Notes under the pieces: model-generated | Databases searched by the model: none | The model's input: the letters and a program-made list of their open reading frames with translations, nothing else | What the model was told of the DNA's origin: nothing | Shown: positions 1 through 11,263 of the stretch, piece by piece | How the letters are laid out: every line of letters starts with the position of its first letter | Numbering within the stretch: the first letter of the stretch is position 1 | Assembly (NCBI RefSeq): GCF_017591425.1 | Contig: NW_024467119.1 | Span: 78,918,894 to 78,982,893 of the forward strand | Source: Ochotona curzoniae | Taxonomy: Eukaryota; Chordata; Mammalia; Lagomorpha; Ochotonidae | Length of the DNA stretch: 64,000 nucleotides | Direction: 5' to 3' | Program-made: the position numbers and the translations under genes

Positions 1-345
1 AGAAAAAGAAATATGGCTTGTTTCATTTTATATATTTAAAACTCCATAAATCAAAGCTAGATGATGAAAACAGAACAATAGTTGTCTACATGTGGTAGGG
101 ACTGACTGGAAAGTAGCACAAGGGAACTTTTAGAGAAATAATCTCAGCCAAAGCTGGTGCCGAGTAACAGCTACAAAGGTTTTTCAAAAATTACGCACTC
201 CGCTCCTCATAAAAAATACTGCAACTAAAAATGAACACATACGTTGAACACACAAAGAAAATATGAGACTCCTAATTTGAGCCTGTTACATAATGAAGGA
301 GGCTTTGGTATTCTCTGCTGTGGTATTTTTAGTTGATACTTCCTT
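1..345. other. AT-rich unassigned DNA
   Basis: I see no gene, repeat family or splice-flanked open frame here. The composition is like the intronic or intergenic DNA that makes up most of the window. Confidence 0.5.
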
Positions 346-547
346 ACAGTCACACCAGCTATAACCACATATAGTCACACCAGCTATGATCACATACAGT
401 CACACCAGCTATGACCACAGACAGTCACACCAGCTACGATCACATAGTTTCACCAGCTATGATCACATACAGTCACACCAGCTATAACATACACAGTCAT
501 ACCAGCTATGACCACATAGACAGTCATACCAGCTATGATCACATATT
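346..547. repeat. 25-bp minisatellite (about 8 units)
   Basis: A unit of roughly 25 bp, close to CACACCAGCTATGATCACAT followed by ACAGT, recurs about eight times head to tail. Units vary at a few positions (TATGACC, TATAACC, TACGATC) and in length (22 to 27 bp). The core CACCAGCTAT is kept in nearly every unit. The pattern is directly visible; allele length variation would be expected but cannot be seen here. Confidence 0.9.
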
Positions 548-2310
548 CAACAGAGAAGGTGACCGTCATCCACTGATCCATAATACCTGATTTTGAGGCA
601 TCAGAACATAACTTACTGTGAAACACTCTAGAAGGTAAAGATTTTTGATCGAAAACATGAGGACCATATAAACAACTATTTTAGAAGGAACAACACTTGA
701 AGCCACTAGAGAATCAGAAAAAATTACAGTCTGCAAGTTATAAAAACACATGGTTTTAAGGAAATCCTCAACTCCATCATGAGACTCTAAAGAGTAGAAA
801 GGAATTATTAAAATTCTTTTAGCTGATGCTTCTACTCTATCATTTTATATAGAGAAAACGTGAAGAGAAAACTTTTCTATAAAGACATCTTCTGTAAAGT
901 AATGGGCTCACTGGGGGAAGCTAGTGACCATTCAATAGGGTTCTTCTGCACAATCACAATTTTAGCAAGGCAATGAGTTATTGTGGATCACAAGAAGAAA
1001 AAGATGATGTATTATTTGCTTTTTAAAACTCAGGACCCTTTCTTTTCATGTGCTAGCGCTTACCTGTGTTCCTGGGAGGTGGCATTTGGTAAGTGTGCAA
1101 TTAAGTCCCCACATAAAGCCACACTGCTCTCTATTTAATCTCTTTCCCATTTTAAAAATTTCTGCCTGGATTTCTCTGCTGGTTCTCAGAAGCAAAACAA
1201 TTACCTCATTTAGATGACTATGCCAGACAATCATGATTCACAGATAGACTCCCTGAAACAATCCTTCCATCTTCCTCTTCAAATTCCTGGCAGGAAGGCA
1301 GGGCCCACACTGACAGGATAGTGCCTAACTGTGCTGTACTAAGTGTGGTTTCAGAAACCACGTATTTAAAGTGAATTGCAAAAACTGCAAGACAAACATC
1401 TACCACAGATACACCTGTGTAAAATATACAAATAAGTAAAATTGCTGTTGTTTGTACTGTTACAGTTTAAAAAAAAAAAAGAGTGAACTTCATTCTAACC
1501 AAAACCTGTTTCTGTTCTTATTTCCTCACACTATGGTGATTTAAAAAAACAGAAACTACAACCACCACCATTATAAAAATTAAAAAACAAAAACAGCTAA
1601 AACAGTACTTTTAAAACAAGAAATATTATATTCTACTTAAAACTGTTATTTCTTTCTTGGTATAGACTGAGAGCTATTGTTTTATAAATGGTAATGAATG
1701 ATTATCTTCTTACAAAGCTCTTCTATCTAAGCAGAAATAAAGCAACACTGTCACAACAATTGAATCAGTAAACTACTTCACTTATGTGTTGATCTTTAAT
1801 TTCTCACACGAGAAATTTTTAAGATTTTTCAGGTTATAGAACATTATTTCTGGACAAACCTAACAAGGCAGTAGTTGTAAAACACTCTCAAACTTCAAAA
1901 CACCCTTCCATTTCAGTACAAACAATGCTGTGTTGTACACTCATCCCAAAACTAAGAGGAAGCATTGTCAGTTGCTCACAACTGGAATTCCTTATCACAA
2001 TGAGGATATGCTTTAGGATTTGACCACTATACACAGTCATTAGAGTAATTAAGAAGACAGTAATAGTGGCCACTGCTTCCACAATCACTGAAATTCATAT
2101 GTCCTCACATCTGGTTTTCTGAATCGTGAAGGTATGCCTCTTGTCTAGGCAAAATTAGAGCACTAACTCAAAATTTGTGAATGGAGACATTAAAAAAAGT
2201 CTTTTTTCTATAATAATTCAGCTATTCAAGACACAGAAACCAAAACATCAGCACAAAGTCTGACAGATATGAGACCTGTATATATTCAAATTAATGAAGA
2301 TGCTTCCCCT
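548..2310. other. AT-rich unassigned DNA
   Basis: No recognisable gene or repeat family. A possible minus-strand exon at 1064-1175 is listed separately. Short A-runs and TTTAAA-like tracts suggest unrecognisably old repeats or unique intron. Confidence 0.4.
1064..1175 (-). CDS. Possible host exon (weak)
   Basis: Read on the minus strand, an open 112-nt segment lies between a CAG acceptor (upstream context TTCTGAGAACCAGCAG) and a good donor, ACACAG followed by GTAAGC. The frame (1 nt, then 37 codons) has no stop. The polypyrimidine tract is poor and the protein is not recognised. Chance occurrence is quite possible in DNA of this length. Confidence 0.12.
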
Positions 2311-2315
2311 GAATT

Positions 2316-2734
2316 CATTTATTTTTATTTAAATTATTTTTATTTTGATGACCTTTACATAGTTGATTAGGGTGCAAAAGGTCAAGGGCTAGAAAAAAGT
2401 AAGACCATTGTTTCCACATTCTTCTTCTGGTATCTCCGAGCAATCCACTGGTTGAACATAGTCCACCTGAGAGTCTCCATTTGCTCAAATATTCACAGCC
2501 ACTTGGTTCGGGTAGTTGATCAATTTGTTCTGTGCTCCATTCTCCGTTATAGTACCAAGTTATACTGTCCACTGCTCCATCTAAGCCACTGAGGAGGCCC
2601 AGCTCTAACACAAGCACTACATAGTTGGACCATGGAACTGCAATTCTCTCCATGGTTGGAATGCTGAATCAAGCAGTTCAGTTGGAGGATCTCCAAAGAA
2701 ACTTCACCTGATGTGATCCCAGACTGATTCTTCT
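2316..2734 (-). mobile_element. 3' tail module of repeat-array element
   Basis: On the minus strand this segment follows the GC-rich array at 2735-3190 and ends in an A-rich run (AAAATAAAAATAATTTAAAT) at about 2316-2350, the way a retroposon 3' end would. A minus-strand frame is open for 112 codons from 2653, but it runs into the A-rich tail and resembles no protein I know, so I do not call it a gene. No target-site duplication was found. Classification is open: a composite non-autonomous retroposon or a 3' UTR fragment of another lineage are both possible. Confidence 0.45.
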
Positions 2735-3190
2735 ATGTGCTTGCCCATACAGGGTCCGGCACAGTCTGTCACCCCAATCAGCTCACGTGCACACTGGTGG
2801 TTGCAATTGCTGGGTCAGTTTTGTCTCCAGGCCTGTCCCGTACACAAACCAATACATGTTGCAGTGCAGCCCAGTACTACCTACCACACATTTGGCCATG
2901 TAAACCAGTGGGAGCTGCAGCCTAGTTGGGGCAACCCTCAATAACCCCCACCAGGCCTGCTCCTGTCCTGGTTCCCATGTTTGCCAGTATGTACAGCAGA
3001 CTGGTCCAGTTTGTCCCATAGCCATTCAGCTTTCATGAATGTCAATGGGCACTGAAGCCCAGTGCAACCAACCAGCCCCACTATCCAGCCCAACACATTG
3101 GCGTCTGCAGGTGCCATTCTCTGTCTAACCATGCCTGTCCCATTCCTGGTTCCCATGCTCGTCACTGGGAGTGCTTCACTGCCTAGCATC
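2735..3190 (-). repeat. Degenerate GC-rich repeat array, minus copy
   Basis: A GC-rich block of imperfect repeats stands out from AT-rich flanks. Phrases such as CCTGTCC..GGTTCCCATG..GCC and CAGCCCAGT recur about every 50-80 bp. The reverse complement has the same texture as the larger array at 25.9-27.7 kb (GGCCAGGCT, GGAACCAGG, CCACTGG). It directly adjoins the tail module at 2316-2734, so the two are probably parts of one element. Confidence 0.5.
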
Positions 3191-3263
3191 TAGTAGTTAA
3201 CTGTGGTTTCTGATTATGCTTTGTTTGGAATAGTGGCGAAAAGAATAGTGCATTAATGTCACA

Positions 3264-3690
3264 AGAGAACCTGGATGGTTGTGCTTCAATGTGCTCATGG
3301 AGTTTTTGGATTTCAGAGAGATAAATTGATTAAACTTTGACTCTAAAATGAGGTATCAAAGATTCCTTCAAGAAGTGAAGTGAGTATGTCCTGATATTTA
3401 TCCACAGGCTTAGTTATCTCCTTTTTAATGAGACGCAGAAATCCGGTGTTTATATAACAACAGTGCTGTCCTGACACTGTAGTTAGAATTCTTGAACTCC
3501 GACAGCATTTTAGCATTAGCAGAAACTCAAGGGGCAGGTGTCTGGCCAGACATTAAGATGTTAAATAAAAATTCCCGTGTCTTATATTGCGCTGAGTTGA
3601 ACATCTGACTCTGGGATCTGATTCTAGCTTGTCACTAGTACAGACCTGAGGAGGCATTAGGTGATGGTTTAGCAAGTTGGGTACCTGTCA
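3264..3690. repeat. Inverted repeat, left arm
   Basis: This arm is the reverse complement of 5610-6033 at an estimated 97-98% identity (few substitutions, for example AAAATGAGG versus AGAATGAGG, and a small length difference). The outer end is near AGAGAACCTGGATGG and the inner end near GGTACCTGTCA. The inner end cuts an old SINE abruptly, whereas the partner arm continues through that SINE. This suggests the left arm is the derived copy. Confidence 0.92.
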
Positions 3691-3739
3691 TTCCTTTTCC
3701 AAAAATGTTAAAGTATAACCATTATCCAGTGAGATACTG

Positions 3740-4040
3740 ACATTTCTGCAATATTTCTTTATTTTCGGCAGGGGAGCAAGGGAGGGAGGATGTGGAGGGG
3801 TTTTCAACAAAGCTCCCATCTTTTGGTTCACTTCCCGAAAGCCCACAACAAAAGGGACTATTAGAGGTCAGGATTGGAGTCAGGAACTCAATCCAAGCAT
3901 CCCTGTGAGCACCACTAACCTGATTACTTAAGCCAACCCAGGTTCCACATTAGCAGGAAACTGGAATCAGGAACCAAATCCAGGTATTTAATTTGAGACA
4001 TGGAGGTGCTAACCACCAAACTAGATAATCAGTTTCCCCC
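3740..4040 (-). mobile_element. Old C-repeat SINE, minus strand
   Basis: Reading the minus strand gives the usual order of a diverged C-repeat relative: head near 4030, then a section seen on the plus strand as ACATTAGCAGGAAACTGGAATC, then a tail near TTTATTTTCGGCAGGGGAGC. It lies in the spacer between the inverted arms. Confidence 0.6.
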
Positions 4041-5394
4041 ATAATTTTTTATCAGTTCCAATTTGAGGTATGTTAGACTTCCCCTCTCTTTGCCCTCTAT
4101 TTCCCACACCTCTTAAACTTCCTGTTTTGTTTTCAAGCTTTGAAGTTGCACTATTCCTTAGCAACACTGGAATGAATTTACATTGTGTCAGAGCAAACTC
4201 AGATTTCTTTTGGTCAGCTGTCCAGGAAGCTGATTATCATTTTAAATAAGGTCATCGCTGGAGTATTTTAGAGCTACACAGTGCTCTGTGGGAAGGGCTG
4301 TTTTTAGCTACAAATTCTTACAAGGTAGAAGAGCTTTCTGACTACATCCAGGGCTAAAATTGATACATTGTCAATCTTTTGAACAGCAGTTTTGTTTTCT
4401 GTTCATTCACTTAAAGTAGAACCTTTTGGGATTCCAGCTTTATGTGTGGGTGTCTCTAATTAGTTACTTACCTTAATTACAGCTTAAGTCCTTTCATACA
4501 CTCAGCCACAGCCAAACCCTAAAATTACAAGCTCAAGGCCTGCAAGTTTGGAGAACTCGCAAGGCAAAAGCTGGTCTGAGCTTAGGCTCAGCACCCAGGA
4601 TCCTTTGCACTTGGCCAGACTGAACTTTTTTTTTTAGGTCAGCACAACTTTAAAGCTATACATTCACTTATCTGCTTTAATTATACCTGTTACTTCTTTG
4701 TTTGAGGTTTCTACTAAGTATTTGACCATAGCTAGAAAGAGAAGTCATAACTTCCTAAAGAGAGACTTGGGAAGAATTTACAAAAAACACACTACTGAAA
4801 GTGGCTAACAATATACTATTAGGTGGCAACCAGGAATACAGTAGGAAAAAAGAAGAATAAATTACAGGAGTTAAGATATGTGCAATGTTTTGCTGGGCTT
4901 GAAACTGAGTTGTATGAAAAGCGGAAATGAAGCTCTTAGACTGAGAGATGTGGTTCAAAGAAGCTGAGCATTCAACCTTGACAATTTCTGCATGTCATAA
5001 AATGAACTTACGGCTGGCAATCACAAAGGGTTATAAGCAGGGAGCTAAAACTGGCATAGCCATGCATTAGAATGCAGCAGTAATTTTTAGAAAAGCAATT
5101 AGAAAAATAAGAAAGTAGAGCTGTGCTCTTCAAAATCAAACCAAGCCTTTGGGTCCAACTGCCAATTTGCCAGAAATAAAGGGAACAGATGAAATGTGTT
5201 GAACTCCATTATGTGGGTGCAATCAGCCAAACTGGCTACCAGAAAACTCTATGAAAAACCAGGTCAAGTATTCCACTACTCCACTATCAATATTCAACAC
5301 AATAGTTCACTTGTGCAGCTAGGCAGCTAGGCAGCAAGTCGTGGCTGTTCAATCAATGGGCTTTTCTGGATTTCTTTTCTCATCTTTTCTTTTC
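4041..5394. other. AT-rich spacer DNA
   Basis: The rest of the spacer between the inverted arms. No repeat family or gene was recognised. TACTTAC at about 4475 resembles a minus-strand donor but has no convincing partner. Confidence 0.4.
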
Positions 5395-5450
5395 TCTTCC
5401 TTTTTCTTTTTTAAATTTTCAGTTATTTCGGAAGCAAAGAGATAGAGAAC

Positions 5451-5485
<35 letters not shown>

Positions 5486-5770
5486 TCAGCCATTGAGCCA
5501 AAAGAATTTTCCATGTGCTAATTCACTCCTCAAACATCTTCTGTGGCCGGGACTAGGTCAGGGCCAAAGTAAGGAGGTCAGAACTCAATCCAGATCCCCT
5601 ATGTGGGAGTGACAGGTACCCAACTTGCTAAACCATCACCTAATGCCTCCTCAGGTCTGTACTAGTGACAAGCTAGAATCAGATCCCAGAGTCAGATGTT
5701 CAACTCAGCGCAATATAAGACACAGGAATTTTTATTTAACATCTTAATGTCTGGCCAGACACCTGCCCCT
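5395..5770 (-). mobile_element. Old C-repeat SINE spanning the right-arm boundary
   Basis: On the plus strand this reads as the reverse complement of a diverged SINE: a TTTTCTTTTTTAAATTTTC tail end, a GATAGAGAAC block, GGGACTAGGTCAGGGCCAAAG, CAATCCAGATCCCCTATGTGGG, and then on across 5610 into ACTTGCTAAACCATCACC. Its continuity across the inverted-repeat boundary is the basis for calling the right arm ancestral. It contains a (GCCA)n expansion. Confidence 0.65.
5452..5491. repeat. (GCCA)n microsatellite inside a SINE
   Basis: GCCA repeats about seven times, followed by GTCA GTCA GCCA. It lies inside the minus-strand SINE, next to a segment that in related copies is a short purine-rich stretch. 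Confidence 0.95.
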
Positions 5771-6033
5771 TGAGTTTCTGCTAATGCTAAAATGCTGTCG
5801 GAGTTCAAGAATTCTAACTACAGTGTCAGGACAGCACTGTTATATAAACACCGGATTTCTGCGTCTCATTAAAAAGGAGATAACTAAGCCTGTGGATAAA
5901 TATCAGAACATACTCATTTCACTTCTTGAAGGAATCTTTGATACCTCATTCTAGAGTCAAAGTTTAATCAATTTATCTCTCTGAAATCCAAAAACTCCAT
6001 GAGCACATTGAAGCACAACCATCCAAGTTCTCT
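5610..6033. repeat. Inverted repeat, right arm (likely original)
   Basis: Partner of 3264-3690 in inverted orientation with 1,919 bp between the arms. The arm carries the downstream half of an old SINE plus about 260 bp of other sequence. Transcribed as one RNA, the two arms could form a hairpin stem of more than 400 bp. Confidence 0.92.
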
Positions 6034-6181
6034 CCTTGGTAAATTTTACTGGCTAAAGTAACTGCATACATTAGAAGCCTTGGATTCAATTGAATATAAT
6101 GTTTCATAAAAAGAAACAGAATACATAAGTTATAAATTCATCACCCAGTTATGAATCCCAAGTTTTGGAAAAATTAGTTTA

Positions 6182-6478
6182 GGGCCCAGCACAATAGCCT
6201 AATGGCTAAAGCCTAATCTTGCATGCATCGAGATCCCATGTGGCCACCAGTTTCGTGTCCCAGCTGCTCCACTTCCCAAAAGCCTTGGGATTTCCCAAAG
6301 CCTTGGGTCCCTGCAATCACATGGGAGACTCAGAAGAAGCTCCTGGCTCCTGGATTTGGACTGGTTTAGCTCCAGCAGCTGTGGGCACGTGGGGAGTGAA
6401 TCAGCAAGCAGATGATGGAGGAAAGATCATTCTTTCTGTTTCTCCTCTCTGTTAAATCTTTCCATAAAAAAAAAAATA
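6182..6478 (+). mobile_element. CSINE, plus strand
   Basis: Starts GGGCCCAGCACAATAGCC and runs through a diverged box-B region, CCAGCTGCTCCACTTCCC, CAATCACATGGGAGAC and GGAGTGAATCAGCA. The end is TCTCTGTTAAATCTTTCC followed by A-run. Moderately diverged from the young subfamily. Confidence 0.88.
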
Positions 6479-7773
6479 CAGAAATCTTTAAATTAAAATT
6501 TTTTCTTTCAAAAAACTGAAAACCAGATACCTTCCTATCACGATTTCACAACATAATGTAGAACTTAAAATCCCAATAAATAACCATACAACCTGTATAA
6601 ATACAAACAACCTACCTTCTGTAAAATCTACAAAATGCACAAACTCTAAGCTCACTCCATTTAGGGTTAATAACTGCATGCCACGAAAACAAATCTCATT
6701 AAAGGAACACTGAGGCTCTTCCTTTTCTCTTACACTAGAAGGCAGCAACCTGAAGACAGGGTAAAAGTAAATAATTCTTTCTATATTTTCATCTCAAAAC
6801 AGAAGGATAAAAAAATGACCATCTCAAGCTATAAAAGTTTTATAGATAAACAAATACAAAGCAGTTAAATTCATCTAAACCAAGTTATTCCATATTCACT
6901 GGCAAGTTACCAGGCACCCCTTAAATGCTCAGCATCATATAGCAGTATAAATAAGCAATCTGGCATATTTTATTTGAACCAGGGAAAAGCCTATGACATG
7001 CCTCCTCCCTCAGCGTTATCACTGAATTTATCTAAGCCTAAACCCGATAGTTCAACTAGAGAAGGACTTTTATAGTTTATTCATATTGGAAAAGTGCACG
7101 CCAATTTGAATTAAAGTGCTGACACAACCTAAGAATAGCATCCTTCACTCCAAAGTGGCAAGAGTCTAATTAGAGCGAGAAGTTACATCAAGGGAAGAGC
7201 TTCACTACCAATTTGTTGATCATCACCAGCAATATCCAAGTAGAAAATATGAACAAAAGAAATGTGTGAATGAATTAAGGGGAGAGTAAACCTTGACTCA
7301 AACAATAAAAAAAAAATCTACAGCAATGTGTACACCCAAAAGATATGTGTGTGTATATATATCTTTACAGCTGTATTTCTAAAACCAGTTAAATTTTGTT
7401 TCACGTTCTCCCATACAGCATTAAGGACACAAACATGGTAGAAAATAATCATTCTGTAACTTTGGGCAATTTACTAAATTTTCGCCACCTTGAGATTCAT
7501 ATTTAAAAAGCAGATAGTATTTCTTGAGTGGTATGTGCAGCCAGCGGGCTAGATGTCTTATATATTTACGTACACACACACATGAATGACACCTCTTAAT
7601 ATGCAAAAGAAACCTCTCACACAATCAGTGTCATTTTCCATAACTACCATCCAGCAACGTAAAATTTGATTCAATCACAAGGAAGCCTAATTCCAGGGCT
7701 TCTTTTTTTCATTCTGTGGTAACAACATGCTGAGCTCAATACCTATACTATCTGAAATAAAAAAAGGACTCTA
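6479..7773. other. AT-rich unassigned DNA
   Basis: No gene or repeat family identified. The stretch ends in the target-site duplication of the young CSINE at 7774. Confidence 0.4.
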
Positions 7774-8114
7774 GGGGCCCGGCGCGGTGGCGCAAGTGGC
7801 TAAGTCCTCGCCTAGCACGCCCGGGATCCCATATGGGCGCCGGTTCTAATCCCGGCAGCCCCGCTTCCCTTCCAGCTCCCTGCCTGTGGCCTGGGAAAGC
7901 AGTCGAGGACGGCCCAAAGCTTTGGGACCCTGCACCCGCGCGGGAGACCCGGAAGAGGCTCCTGGCTTTGGATCGGCATAGTATCGGCCCGTTGCGCTCA
8001 CTTGGGGAGTGAATCATCGGACGGAAGATCTTCCTCTCTGTCTCTCCTCTCTGTATATCCGCCTTTCCAATGAAAAAATAATAAAAAAAAATAAATCTTT
8101 AAAAAAAAAAAAAA
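7774..8114 (+). mobile_element. Young full-length CSINE with perfect TSD
   Basis: Complete element starting GGGGCCCGGCGCGGTGGCGC. It has box A-like TGGCGCAAGTGG, box B GGTTCTAATCC, the C-repeat body and an AATAAATCTTT plus poly-A tail. The 13-bp direct repeat AAAAAGGACTCTA flanks it at 7761-7773 and 8115-8127. Many CpG dinucleotides survive, a sign of recent insertion. C repeats are tRNA-derived SINEs moved by L1 machinery (family knowledge). Confidence 0.96.
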
Positions 8115-8202
8115 AAAAAGGACTCTAACACATGACAAGATAGCCCGCGGTCCCGTTTTAAAACCCAAAGCTATAAAAACCAAAGTGTAAGAAATGAATA
8201 GC

Positions 8203-8534
8203 TTGGGCCCAGCGTGATAGCCTAGCCACTAAAATCATGACCTTGCACGCTCCGGGATCCCATGTGGGTGCCAGTTCTAATCCCAACCATCCTGATCCCA
8301 TCCAGCTCCCTGCTTGTGGCCTGGGAAAGCAGTAGTGGAGAGCCCAAAGCCTTGGGACCCTGCACTCACATGGGAGACCTGGAAGAGGTTCTGGCTCCTG
8401 GCTTTGGATTGGCTCAGCTCTGGCCACTGTGGCTGCTTGGGGAGTGAATCAAAGGTCGGGAAATCATCCTCTCTGTCTCTCCTCCTCACTGTATATCTGA
8501 CTTTCCAATAAAAATAAATAAATCTTTAAAAAAG
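8203..8534 (+). mobile_element. CSINE with 12-bp TSD
   Basis: Full-length copy starting GGGCCCAGCGTGATAGCC and ending AATAAATCTTTAAAAAAG. The direct repeat GAAATGAATAGC lies at 8191-8202 and 8535-8546. It is more diverged than the copy at 7774, so it is older. Confidence 0.93.
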
Positions 8535-8549
8535 GAAATGAATAGCCTT

Positions 8550-10099
8550 CTGCTAGGAAACCTATGCCATCAAGCACTACTTCCCTCTATATATAGGAGA
8601 TGCTTATGTGTCTTAATAACACAGGAAGAAAATATAAATGCACAGACGCACATAAACCCAGTTCCATGCCTAAAGTATCAATGACCAAATGAACAAAACT
8701 AGACCAATGGACAGAATTAGACTGCTGTCCATCTTCCTATGAGACATGTTTCTAGAGTACGAATTCATCCATTCATCATTTAGGGTGATAAGGTCAGTAA
8801 AACGTCAAAGTCATTTGGTTTTGAATGACTTCTTAAACAGTAATCTATTAATGGTAACAGGAACAAATTTTCTAAAAAAGAGATGGCCTTATCTATATAC
8901 GATAACCATCTTTAAAAAAAAATTACAAACCCTACAGAAGAAAACAACCACAGACAGAGAAATGGCCTAAAAGTGCTGGTCTTCCCACAAACTTGGTAAA
9001 GAAGTTGTGGAAAGACTTTCTTCTTATTCCCTTTTTTGAAAGCCTATGGGACTGTATCCTAGATTCATTTAACAATTTTGACAATTTGATTATAAAGTGA
9101 AAATAAATGCCCATAAGGACCTCCATCTCAAAGGAGAAAGCATAAATCTTAAACTTATTATTTGATGCTAGATGCAAATGTTCAGATATATTCTTGGTCA
9201 AAATGGTCATTAATTTTGTTAGGACACAGATTACAAAGCTGCAAAAGTTGTCTACTGGTTTGTCCCTAATTTTAGGGCTTGAATTTACAGAACTCTAGTT
9301 GCTGTCAGAGAAACATATATTGCTTTACAACAGAATTGCCTGTATTTCAGTATTTAAGGAAGCCTAGTGTTACTAACTGCTTCATTTGGGTCTGGTTTTA
9401 CTACTTCAGTATCTGCCCTTAAAGAAATACAATGAATTGTAACATAAAGTTACTAAACACAAATTATTTTAGTCCATCCAAGAGACAGCCCATTTTTGTT
9501 TTAAGAAATATTGTTTATCTTAAATACTAATAAAAAGCACCATGTTGAAATATTCAGGAATAAAAATTAAGCAACACAAAAATATATACTTTGATAACAA
9601 AGGTAAAACATATAATATTTATAAAAAATCAAATTCAAATTCTGGTACATATTGTATACAACAGGCTTTCCATGACCTCCAATTCTGTATCCACATAATC
9701 AACTACAGGCTGAAAATATGCATAAAAAAATCACTTTATGACTGTACTGGATATATTTAGCCTTCTTGCCATTATTCCTTAAACAATTACATAGTCTACT
9801 GTCTTAGGGACTACATGATGACATAAAGCACAGAGAAGGATATGTACAAGTTATATGCAAATATTATATCATTTTATAGAAGAAACAAACATGCATGGAA
9901 CTTAGTACCCACACATTTCCTGCAAACAACCCCCCCCAAGACATAAAACTTGTGCTGAGGCAGATTCTTTACTTTTATAATAGTGCCAAAGACAATGACA
10001 CCTATTAGGATGATATACATTGTCCACTAAGAGCAATGTTTTTGAGTTTACATCACAGGTGGACAAGTTACATAAAAACATGAAATTAAATGAGATCTG
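8550..10099. other. AT-rich unassigned DNA
   Basis: No recognisable gene, SINE or L1 segment. Several short open frames occur on both strands but none has paired splice signals or a known motif. Confidence 0.4.
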
Positions 10100-10246
10100 C
10101 AAAAAGTTCATGAAAAACTACGCATAGATTTCAAAATCATTTTGCACCATAATAAATGTGGCTTCAATTCCATTTTTTCATTAACTTTGACCTGTAGCAC
10201 AATAGCCATATCAGTACTAATTTTTTCATGAACTTTTTAAGTACTC
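10100..10246. mobile_element. Mariner-like MITE
   Basis: A 147-bp segment bounded by inverted repeats: AAAAAGTTCATGAAAAA on the left and its complement TTTTTTCATGAACTTTTT on the right. The interior includes TTTTGCACCATAATAAATG. The right end continues to AAGTACTCTC, resembling the terminus of the larger MITE at 37401-37679. It is too short to encode a transposase. Confidence 0.7.
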
Positions 10247-10249
10247 TCA

Positions 10250-11104
10250 TATTTCCTTAATAAAAACCTCCATTAAGAAAGTACTTTTTATCTACCCCAG
10301 TCACAAAAAAGCTGAAGAACAAAAATTAACCTCCACATTTGTTGTGTTTAGTTTTTGTTTAATCTTCAGGCTCTTGAATCCATTAGCAGCATATGGAGCC
10401 CGAATCCATGTGTCATTTAGCAGACTCATTGTTTGCTTCTAATTATTTGTTCAAATTAATAAACAAAATGGGAGGAGGGGTGGCAGAGACTACAGTACTA
10501 CAGCCATCATCATCTGCTTCTTTCCAGGGTAAGCATTATCAGAAATGCTGGATCGATCAGAAGTAGAATCAACAGGAGTATTGGCTTCCCAGGCTGGATC
10601 CTAACAACTGAACCACAGGCCTGCCTGAGGTCAACATTTACATTGCTATAGCTCATAAGGTTCTCAAATGTTTCTAACACTCTAATCAAACCTTGATCTT
10701 GGGAATATGCTATTAAAATTAAAGATTACATTTTTACCTGAAACTGTTTTAAATTCAGGTTTTTTTTTTTAAGGAATATTTTTCCAATGATTTGAAACAG
10801 ATACAACCTAAAATACCAAATCAACCAAGATACAAGAAGAGCCGACCTACCACTTTAAAAATAAGCAGGATATTGGAGCTGGCAAGGAGAAGATGAAACT
10901 CATATAGAGCAAGTACAATAATACTAGTAAACAGATTCAAACTAATCATTCCCCTTTCCAAATCCACATCCTACGCATCATACAGAGTATCTGTCCTTTG
11001 GACCTTGACCACTCATACCATATCTATAATTCTATATTATTCTATATTATAATTCTATAATATTTCTTTTACAGTCTAAATTAGAATTACAGTAAAGATT
11101 TCCT
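10250..11104. other. AT-rich unassigned DNA
   Basis: No clear gene or family. A short G-rich run (GGGAGGAGGGGTGG) lies at about 10470. TTCTATATTAT duplications occur at about 11030-11065. Confidence 0.4.
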
Positions 11105-11172
11105 TTGGACCCAGAGTGGTAGCCTAGTGGCTAAGTCCTCGTCTTGCAAGAGCCAGGGTCCCATGTGGGTAC
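11105..11172 (+). mobile_element. CSINE 5' part, split by LTR
   Basis: Carries the C-repeat head (CCCAGAGTGGTAGCCTAGTG, AAGTCCTCGTCTTGCA, GGGTCCCATGTGGGTAC) and stops at 11172. The element resumes at 11614 with GCACCAGTTTCGTG, exactly where a C repeat should continue. Confidence 0.9.
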
Positions 11173-11208
11173 TGTGGGGCTTAATGGGAGAATGGGTCAC
11201 TGATTCAA

Positions 11209-11263
11209 CAAGATGGCGACTAACAGTCAAGGTCATTGTGTTACACAAGGCAAACAAGATGGC
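11209..11263 (+). promoter_or_regulatory. Two YY1-like motifs in LTR U3
   Basis: CAAGATGGCG at 11209-11218 and CAAGATGGCA at about 11255-11264 both match the YY1 core CAANATGGC. Motif match only; binding is not shown. Confidence 0.4.

Noticed and set aside
346..547. CRISPR-like array
   Set aside because: Units are contiguous with no unique spacers, and the DNA is vertebrate; it is a minisatellite.
2315..2653. 112-codon minus-strand frame as a protein gene
   Set aside because: It runs into the A-rich tail of a repeat module (poly-N/K C-terminus) and shows no known motif; treated as part of the element.
7780..7860. Functional tRNA gene at the SINE head
   Set aside because: Box A- and B-like motifs are present but the cloverleaf is not maintained and the sequence continues as a C repeat; it is the tRNA-derived SINE promoter.
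7748..8427. Frames of 60-90 codons over the SINE copies
   Set aside because: The same peptides recur at every CSINE copy on both strands (for example GAGSQSFGPSSTAFPGHRQG); they are SINE translations.
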